Assembly: GCA_035524095.1 (NCBI GenBank)
Contig: DATKPK010000260.1
Location: 1 to 21,250, forward strand
Source: DATJUF01 sp035524095
GTDB taxonomy: Bacteria; Desulfobacterota; Binatia; Binatales; Binataceae
DNA length: 21,250 nt
Direction: 5' to 3'
A model generated the notes under the pieces. It searched no databases. It was given only the letters and a program-made list of their open reading frames with translations, and had not been told where the DNA came from. Each line of letters begins with the position of its first letter. The stretch's first letter is position 1. The position numbers and the translations under genes are program-made. Positions 15,524 to 21,250 of this stretch are shown here, piece by piece.

Positions 15524-17665
15524 ATGGCCAAACGGCAGCTTGGTAATGTGCTGAGAAATCCAGCAAATGATGGGCGTGCGGCCGCGGGCCGCTGGGGCAG
15601 AGCCGCGCGCGTAGCCGGGATCACGTCGATTGGCGCCGCGCTGATGGCATTGATGCAAATCAGCGATCCTCTCGGGTTGACACTGCTGTTCAACCTGGGC
15701 GCGCCAGAAATGGCATTCTCGGTTGCGACCGGAGTTACTTTTCTCAGCTTTGCGGCGCTATGCCAATGGCTCACGCTGGCGTTGGCGGGGGCATTGGTGA
15801 CGTCGCCAATGGCCCATCTGAGTGCCTTTATCATCCTGAGTATCGTAACAAGCTATTTGATCTATGCACGGCCGCAGCTCGGACGGCTGTGGATATGGAT
15901 TCAGGTTCCGGTGCTGACTGACTTCTATATGATCGCGCTGCAGCCGAAGAGCCTGGCTATGGATAACATCCAGATGTTCGCCGGACTTTTGCTGGCGATC
16001 GGACTGCTGCTCTTATGTAACAGATGGTTATGGCCGCAATCGGCGGCAGTTACGCTTGAGGAATCGACCAGGGCCGTGTTTAACGAGGCGCGCCTCTACC
16101 TACACGCCTTGCGCAATCATCTAAGCGAGAACGATGTGGCTGGCGAATGGGAGCGTCCGGCCGCTTCGCGATTGGGCCATCACCTGGGCCTGCTCGGTCC
16201 CGCTATTCGGCAAGCATCCACGCTCGCTGAAGGAGCAGAGTTGCTGTTACGCGTAATCGCAGTGGAGCGGCTCCGCAATGAAATAGAGAAGCTAGTGCGA
16301 GCGATCCCGGAACTAGATAGGCGGATTAGCTCCAACGCGCTAGAAGAACTAGCCACTTTAAGTGAAGCGGTCGAGCGACTGCTAGAAGAAACCCTGCATC
16401 CAGCGGAGGCTCCGGCAGCGGACGCCGAGCACGACCGGCTGCCGACAGAAATACGTGCGATGGCCGAAGGGGTGAGGCGGCGCGGGGCGGCCGAGCCCTC
16501 AATCGCACCCATCGCAGAATCATATGCGAACATCGCCGAGGCCGTTGCAACAGATCCAATTGAGCAGCCAGCAAAGGGAGCCCCATGGCCGAATGAAAGG
16601 CGCAAGCCGGAGGCCGTCGCCGATCGCTTTCTCATCAGGTACAGCATCAGGCACACGCTAGCCCTGACGATCGCTTTCCTGATCGGACTATGGGACAACG
16701 CGCCGGCGCTGCATGCAGCGCTTTGGCTCTTAATGCTAGGCGGTCCGCCGAGTCATGGCGCGACCGTACGCAAGTTCACGATGCGGGCAATTGGGTCGGC
16801 GGGGGCGCTGTCGCTCGCCGCGATAGCGGTAGCGATTACGGCTCCAAACTTCGCATCACTACTGCCATACGCAATACTAATCTTTGCCGGAACGTTACCG
16901 CTGGCGTACGTCGCGGAAAGCAGCGGAATCATCTCATTTATAGGGATTGGAGGAACGGCGTTTGTAATCGCGTTCAGTGGACCTGGGCCGCGCCCCGATC
17001 TGGTCGGCTCAATCTGGACTATCTGGGGCATCAGCCTTGGCATGATAATCCGAGCGGTCTTGTCGGCGGCGTGGCAGGAGCGGCCTGCCCGAACTCTCGC
17101 GGAGCAATTCCAGTCACCGCTTAGGTCGATTCTCTTGTTACTAGGAGATGACATTAGAACGCTACCGACGGCTGAGGTGATAGCGCAATCTGAACACCAA
17201 CTCGTCTACGAAATCGAAACGATTCTTGCGGTCGCCAATGATGCGATGCTGGAAGGCGCCGACGCCGCCATCGATGCGATGGCACTAATTGACGCCGCCG
17301 GTACGCTGCTGCGAGTCGGCTTTCTAGCAGGAAACGTTAAATTGTCGCCAACTGAATATTCGGTTGCAGAATTGCAGCCGCTTTTGGAATTCTTGCAGCG
17401 AATTTGCGGCCGGTGGCTCGACTACCTGACCATTTGCACAGATGCCGGAGTTTTCACTGCCGCCCCGTTACGCGCAATGATTCTTGCAGGTCAAGAAGCG
17501 GAGGCAGACTTGAGCGCGCGCACGCCCGAGATTGCGCATTCATGGGAGGCTCCTGAGAATTCACAGCTCACATTCGAAAGCAGTTACGAGCCAAAGCATC
17601 TCTTGGAAACGCTCTTCACTAGGTTCGAGTTACAGGCCTCTCGCATCGCCCGAGATCCAACTTAA
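15524..17665 (+). CDS. mdtO: MdtO-like FUSC-family efflux transporter
   Basis: The inner-membrane subunit of the pump, 713 residues against 683 in E. coli MdtO. It is of the fusaric-acid-resistance type, which exports aromatic acids and drugs. The layout is typical: a first membrane cluster (about 29-170), a long soluble, mostly helical region (about 175-365) and a second membrane cluster (about 368-510) starting RYSIRHTLALTIAFLIGLW. A cytoplasmic C-terminal domain follows. AESSGIISFIGIGG and the AARTL-like RPARTLAEQF correspond to ATSSERSSYIG and EARTLPQKL in MdtO. The upstream frame is closed by a TGA at 15500, so the ATG at 15524 is the first possible ATG. The ribosome site is weak. Confidence 0.88.
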   Translation: MAKRQLGNVLRNPANDGRAAAGRWGRAARVAGITSIGAALMALMQISDPLGLTLLFNLGAPEMAFSVATGVTFLSFAALCQWLTLALAGALVTSPMAHLSAFIILSIVTSYLIYARPQLGRLWIWIQVPVLTDFYMIALQPKSLAMDNIQMFAGLLLAIGLLLLCNRWLWPQSAAVTLEESTRAVFNEARLYLHALRNHLSENDVAGEWERPAASRLGHHLGLLGPAIRQASTLAEGAELLLRVIAVERLRNEIEKLVRAIPELDRRISSNALEELATLSEAVERLLEETLHPAEAPAADAEHDRLPTEIRAMAEGVRRRGAAEPSIAPIAESYANIAEAVATDPIEQPAKGAPWPNERRKPEAVADRFLIRYSIRHTLALTIAFLIGLWDNAPALHAALWLLMLGGPPSHGATVRKFTMRAIGSAGALSLAAIAVAITAPNFASLLPYAILIFAGTLPLAYVAESSGIISFIGIGGTAFVIAFSGPGPRPDLVGSIWTIWGISLGMIIRAVLSAAWQERPARTLAEQFQSPLRSILLLLGDDIRTLPTAEVIAQSEHQLVYEIETILAVANDAMLEGADAAIDAMALIDAAGTLLRVGFLAGNVKLSPTEYSVAELQPLLEFLQRICGRWLDYLTICTDAGVFTAAPLRAMILAGQEAEADLSARTPEIAHSWEAPENSQLTFESSYEPKHLLETLFTRFELQASRIARDPT

Positions 17666-17887
17666 ACGTTCTATAAGTCCGAGGCATGAAGCGATAATCC
17701 TACAATCTGTTATTATGCGTCTTTGTAGCCAACGCACAACTGACCCACTCATTCGGCAAGAGTCTACTCGCGGTAAGCAAATCCGAGAGCTTCAACTTTC
17801 ACTCGCTTGCATTTCAGCACGTCAGAATGCCACCCCCTAATGATCTTCCTTGCAGATACTCTTGCCCATTAGACAAGCAACTGCCGG
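17666..17887. other. Convergent spacer between the transporter and gmd
   Basis: This 222-bp stretch has only weak inverted repeats, CTACAA/TTGTAG (17700-17705, 17723-17728) and CTAATG/CATTAG (17837-17842, 17867-17872). Neither is followed by a T-run. I see no gene in it. Confidence 0.4.
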
Positions 17888-18925
17888 TCATTTCGTCAGC
17901 ATGCGACGTTCACGTTCGGCGAGTTCGAGATCGGCGTCTACCATCATTTCAGCTAACTGCGGGAACTTAATTCTCGGCTGCCAGCCGAGAATAGTCCGCG
18001 CTTTGCTGTAATCACCGATCAAAATATCGACTTCGGTGGGGCGCATCAGCCTCGGGTCAAAGGCGACGTAGTGCCGCCAATCCATATGTAGGCGATCGAA
18101 TACGAGTTCGAGGAATTCGAGTACCGAATGTGTTTCGCCGGTGGCGACGATGTAATCGTCTGGCGCATTTTGTTGCAGCATCAACCACATTGCTTCTACG
18201 TAATCGCCGGCGAAGCCCCAGTCGCGTCGCGCTTCGAGATTACCGAGCATGAGCTTTTGCTGGAGACCCAGCTTGATGCGCGCAGCACTGCGGGTGATTT
18301 TGCGCGTCACGAAATTCTCACCGCGGCGCGGAGATTCATGGTTAAACAGAATGCCATTGACTGCGAACATTCCGTAAGCCTCGCGATGATTTACCGTCTG
18401 CCAATGGGCGTAACATTTGGCGCAGGCATAAGGACTGCGCGGCCGGAAAGCCGTAGTCTCGCGCTGGGGAATCTCCTCCACACGGCCGAACATCTCGGAC
18501 GAACCCGCTTGATAATAGCGCACTTGACGCTCCTGCCGTTGGCAAAAGTCGCGCACACTCTCAAGCAGGCGCAACGCGCCGAGTCCCACTACGTCGGCCG
18601 TGTATTCCGATTGGTCGAAAGAGATCCGGACGTGAGATTGAGCCCCGAGATTATAGACCTCGTCCGGCTTAATGTGATCGATAAGGCGGCCAAGACTAGT
18701 CCCGTCGCACAAATCGCCGTAATGGAGCGTTAAAGGACCATCGTCAATCGAAATATCGTGAAGGTGATCGATGCGGCCTGTGGCAAAGCTCGAACTTCGG
18801 CGGACGATACCGTGTACCTTGTAATCTTTACGAACTAGAAATTCGGCCAGATAGGAACCGTCCTGTCCGGTTATCCCTGTGATCAATGCAACCTTTTTCA
18901 CTCGCAACACCTGTCTCGTTCCCAT
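17888..18925 (-). CDS. gmd: GDP-mannose 4,6-dehydratase
   Basis: Makes GDP-4-keto-6-deoxymannose from GDP-mannose, the precursor of GDP-fucose, GDP-rhamnose, perosamine and colitose. It is an extended short-chain dehydrogenase: TGITGQDGSYL (glycine-rich NADP site, 16-26), NLGAQSHVRISF, active residues Ser142 and Glu144 in AGSSEMFG (E. coli has Thr and Glu), and Tyr166/Lys170 in SPYACAKCYAHW. NHESPRRGENFVTRKITR and RRDWGFAGDYVEAMW follow. The start is uncertain. The ATG at 18925 gives 345 residues, while a GTG at 18901 gives the family's usual N terminus. Further in-frame starts at 18979 and 19006 run into a palindrome. None has a strong ribosome site. It reads away from the export genes. Confidence 0.93.
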   Translation of the reverse strand: MGTRQVLRVKKVALITGITGQDGSYLAEFLVRKDYKVHGIVRRSSSFATGRIDHLHDISIDDGPLTLHYGDLCDGTSLGRLIDHIKPDEVYNLGAQSHVRISFDQSEYTADVVGLGALRLLESVRDFCQRQERQVRYYQAGSSEMFGRVEEIPQRETTAFRPRSPYACAKCYAHWQTVNHREAYGMFAVNGILFNHESPRRGENFVTRKITRSAARIKLGLQQKLMLGNLEARRDWGFAGDYVEAMWLMLQQNAPDDYIVATGETHSVLEFLELVFDRLHMDWRHYVAFDPRLMRPTEVDILIGDYSKARTILGWQPRIKFPQLAEMMVDADLELAERERRMLTK

Positions 18926-18996
18926 CCGTACAATGATTGTGCCCGCCTCTTGCGGGCAGATGGCAGACCACCTCAGCATACATAGCTGTCCGTTAT

Positions 18997-19020
18997 GATT
19001 TAACAACTATCTGTTAAATC
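18997..19020. promoter_or_regulatory. Perfect 9-bp-arm palindrome upstream of gmd
   Basis: GATTTAACA (18997-19005) and TGTTAAATC (19012-19020) are exact reverse complements around 6 bases. It is AT-rich in a GC-rich setting and lies 72 bp before the gmd ATG and about 320 bp before the export lipoprotein. The layout fits a dimeric-regulator operator in the promoter region; no T-run makes it look like a terminator. Confidence 0.5.
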
Positions 19021-19340
19021 AGTTAGTGGGCCGTTTTGGCTCTATAACCGAAGTCGGCGTCGATTGAGAGCGGTCGGAAGAGAGCCGGGTCTTGTAAAAT
19101 GTGCGACCGACGTCAATATGGCGACGATGGCTGAGTGACTCACCTCGCCCTATAAGACGGGATTGACTCTAGCGACCGGCGATAGCTGACACGGCATACA
19201 GTTTGCTGGGTTCTAGAAACCGTCGCATCCGTAATTCATTTGAACTAGGCGTTTTGGCGACACGCTATTTCATTCGGCGTCGTGGAAGTAGCGTTGAAGT
19301 CCTGATGGAGAAGTAGCCTGAATCCAGGAGGGGCGGACGC
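19007..19340. other. Divergent intergenic region before the polysaccharide export gene
   Basis: A 334-bp stretch between leftward gmd and the rightward export gene, containing the palindrome at its left end and a short odd-centred palindrome TGAGTGACTCA (19132-19142). I see no coding sequence longer than a few codons and no convincing -35/-10 pair. It should carry promoters for both directions. Confidence 0.5.
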
Positions 19341-20600
19341 GTGGCTCCCACAACATCGTTCGTGCCCAAATTTTCACAGCCCAAGATGCAAGATGAACGT
19401 ATGAGCAGAAGCAACGGGCGGCGATTTCCACGTGCTTACCAAATGCGAACACTGGGTTTCGGATTGCTGTTGATGTCTAGCTTGAGTCTCGCAGCTTGCT
19501 CGCCTCAGGCCTCAGCACCAGGTGCAACTAACACAGCAGCAGGGCCGTCACTCACAGACGCCAATAGTCTTTGGAATGAGCGAACAAATGATAAGACGCC
19601 GAATAGAGATTTCGCGATCGGGCCTGGGGATGTGATCACCGTCTCGGTTCCCCGAATCGATGAGCTCAAAGACGCTCAGGCAAGAGTATCTGAGGACGGC
19701 AATATTTCGCTGCCAATGCTCGGCGAGATTTCAGTCGCGGGCTTGAGTGAAGACCAGCTGCGAGAGAAGATCGCCGATAATCTGCGAAAGTATGTTTACC
19801 ATCCGGATGTTACGGTGTTTGTGACTGAGTATCACAGCCGGCAAGTGGCTGTAATCGGGTCAGTGCAGAAGCCCGGGCTTTATACTTTGTCGAGCCGCAA
19901 CGGAACAGTACTGGAAATGATAAGCGAAGCGGGAGGGATGACTCCGGATGCGGCCGAGAGAGTCATAATAGTTCCGAACGGGCTCTATGATGAGAATACT
20001 TCCAATCTGGTCCAGGCCTCGTCTGCTAATGCGCCTGATCAGGGTGTCGTTGCGTCTGGCCGGCACCCTATGTCAACCGGGCCGGAAACTGAAGGCGCGG
20101 TTCAACCCGAAGGGCCCGCGCAAGTGATGAATGTCTCCGTCCCGGCGCAATCCGGAAACTATATCGGCTCGATCTTGCAGCATGCGACAGACCCCGTAGT
20201 GATTGACCTGAGCAACACCGACCGCGATAGCCATCTTACGATGCCGGCCCGGGCGGGAGACGTGATTCTAGTTCCGGCAGCCGGCAATGTGATGGTGCAG
20301 GGTTGGGTAGTAACTCCTGGCGCCTACAAAATCGTACCCGGTATGACGGTATTGAGTAGCGTGGCTGCGGCCGGGGGCGAACTATTCAGCGATACGGCAA
20401 GGCTAATCCGTACGACGCCTGATGGCCAGAGGATTGAGCTCTCGGAGAACCTGGCGAAAGCAAAAAAGGCTGAAGAGCCGGACTTGCCGGTTCATTCCGG
20501 TGACGTGGTGGTGGTTAATCGCTCGGTATTAGGCGCAGTACCGTACTCGGCCTATTTCTTATTCCAGCATTTCGACACAGGCATTCCCATCGTTTATTAA
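19341..20600 (+). CDS. Wza-type polysaccharide export lipoprotein (GTG start)
   Basis: An outer-membrane polysaccharide export (OPX) protein of 419 residues that forms the secretion channel for exopolysaccharide. The lipobox SLAAC places Cys53 as the lipidated residue after a hydrophobic stretch (38-50). The Poly_export domain covers about 87-165 (FAIGPGDVITVSV, GNISLPMLGEISVAGLS, YHPDVTVFV). A first SLBB domain begins VIGSVQKPGLYTL. A low-complexity linker (about 216-285) precedes a second SLBB (VMVQGWVVTPGAYKI, 318-395). The GTG at 19341 has AGGAGG about 9 bases upstream, which favours it. The nearest ATG to the signal segment, at 19443, has no ribosome site. The long N-terminal extension is unusual. 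The chain-length protein follows 42 bp downstream. Confidence 0.93.
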   Translation: MAPTTSFVPKFSQPKMQDERMSRSNGRRFPRAYQMRTLGFGLLLMSSLSLAACSPQASAPGATNTAAGPSLTDANSLWNERTNDKTPNRDFAIGPGDVITVSVPRIDELKDAQARVSEDGNISLPMLGEISVAGLSEDQLREKIADNLRKYVYHPDVTVFVTEYHSRQVAVIGSVQKPGLYTLSSRNGTVLEMISEAGGMTPDAAERVIIVPNGLYDENTSNLVQASSANAPDQGVVASGRHPMSTGPETEGAVQPEGPAQVMNVSVPAQSGNYIGSILQHATDPVVIDLSNTDRDSHLTMPARAGDVILVPAAGNVMVQGWVVTPGAYKIVPGMTVLSSVAAAGGELFSDTARLIRTTPDGQRIELSENLAKAKKAEEPDLPVHSGDVVVVNRSVLGAVPYSAYFLFQHFDTGIPIVY

Positions 20601-20642
20601 CCTCTCGACTATTTCGAGCAGAGCGGACGGTAGCCAAAGCCT

Positions 20643-21250
20643 ATGCCTGAAGTACCCCAATATATCTATCTGCAGCCAGCGCAAATTCAAAGCACCAATG
20701 AAGAGCGAGGTGCAACTTTTTATGATGACGACAGGCTCGATCTCTGGAGTTATTGGCGCACGATCGAGCATCATCGATTACTCATCCTTACTCTCTTGAT
20801 TGTAATCCCCTTCCTTACGGCCATAGGAGTTTTTCTGGCGACGCCGTTGTACATGGGTAAAAGCGTCATCTTAATCCAAAGAGACACGCCTCAGTTGCTC
20901 GACACTAAAACGGCGGATCCCGGAGATGATCTTCCAGACACTGAGCACGACTTTTACAAGACCGAGGAGCAGATACTCAAAAGCCGCGAGTTGGCAGCAA
21001 CGGTTATCCATCAACTGAATCTTGAGGCTGATCCGGCATTCCTGCGGCAAATCCGTCCAAACCCATTGATAGCGGCGCTGGATCGATTGTTTGCTTCGCT
21101 CGGTGGAAGGAAGCGCGGGGAGCGATCGGAAGCCACTTCCTCGAAGCAAGATATTCTAGGAGTCTCAGCATCTCTAATAGATGCTTATCTCAGCTATCTT
21201 CGAGTTGGCCCAGTTCCAGGCACCCGGCTGGTCGATGTAGAATTCATAAG
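20643..21250 (+). CDS. Wzz/GumC-type chain-length protein (N-terminal part, runs off the right edge)
   Basis: About 202 codons of an inner-membrane polysaccharide co-polymerase. The N terminus is cytoplasmic (DDDRLDLWSYWRTIEHHR), then a membrane helix at about 46-67 (LLILTLLIVIPFLTAIGVFL). The periplasmic Wzz domain begins PLYMGKSVILIQRDTP. The later stretch FYKTEEQILKSRELAATVI is typical of the GumC/Wzc group. The visible part cannot show whether a BY-kinase domain follows. It starts 42 bp after the export lipoprotein on the same strand, the usual order for EPS clusters, with no strong ribosome site of its own. Confidence 0.92.
   Translation, partial: MPEVPQYIYLQPAQIQSTNEERGATFYDDDRLDLWSYWRTIEHHRLLILTLLIVIPFLTAIGVFLATPLYMGKSVILIQRDTPQLLDTKTADPGDDLPDTEHDFYKTEEQILKSRELAATVIHQLNLEADPAFLRQIRPNPLIAALDRLFASLGGRKRGERSEATSSKQDILGVSASLIDAYLSYLRVGPVPGTRLVDVEFI

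Noticed and set aside
19332..19343. GGCGGACGCGTG, resembling the ops element (GGCGGTAGCGTG) that recruits RfaH at polysaccharide operons
   Set aside because: The two mismatches hit the central TA of the element, and the stretch doubles as ribosome site spacer and start codon. The match is probably chance.
1..21250. CRISPR arrays, tRNA or rRNA genes, insertion sequences and phage genes
   Set aside because: I read both strands and found no regularly spaced repeats, cloverleaf signatures, transposase motifs or terminal inverted repeats.

Overview
The window comes from a GC-rich Gram-negative bacterium. Outer-membrane components (a TolC-type lipoprotein and a Wza-type export lipoprotein) show the double membrane. 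The aroQ-accB-accC order, the LLM-class flavin oxidoreductase, the EHN-type epoxide hydrolase and the frequent TTG/GTG starts fit an uncultured soil lineage of the Desulfobacterota/Binatota kind. That placement is inference, because the window holds no rRNA or other marker that would decide it.

Left third (1-7978, all minus strand, read right to left): aroQ, accB, accC, a secreted DUF1573 protein, an unrecognised 93-residue protein, a nitroreductase, a rhodanese, a PduO-type cobalamin adenosyltransferase, a metallo-beta-lactamase-fold hydrolase, and ligA, which runs off the left edge. The genes are closely spaced. Rhodanese and adenosyltransferase overlap as TGATG. These are mainly housekeeping functions (shikimate pathway, fatty-acid synthesis, cofactor and sulfur handling, DNA ligation).

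Middle (7979-12276): a gene-free stretch of about 480 bp with a nested stem-loop flanked by near-identical 11-bp repeats. After it come, on the plus strand, an LLM-class flavin monooxygenase and an epoxide hydrolase separated by a 9-bp-stem GC hairpin. Converging on these from the right are rsmI and a SnoaL/NTF2-like gene.

Efflux locus (12516-17665): a YtcA-like small membrane lipoprotein and a periplasmic adaptor (plus), an outer-membrane TolC-family lipoprotein (minus), and a large FUSC transporter (plus). Together these are the components of an MdtNOP/YtcA-type tripartite pump. The outer-membrane gene is inverted between adaptor and transporter and does not look like MdtP.

Right end (17888-21250): gmd (minus), a 334-bp gene-poor region, a Wza-type polysaccharide export lipoprotein (plus) and the start of a Wzz/GumC-type chain-length protein that leaves the window. 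This looks like the edge of an exopolysaccharide cluster. A perfect 9-bp-arm palindrome lies in the gmd leader.

I found no CRISPR array, tRNA, rRNA, intact insertion sequence or phage gene. Most of the window is ordinary chromosome. The points most worth checking are the rearranged pump locus, the three palindromic or stem-loop elements, the 93-residue protein, and two unusual residues in AccC.
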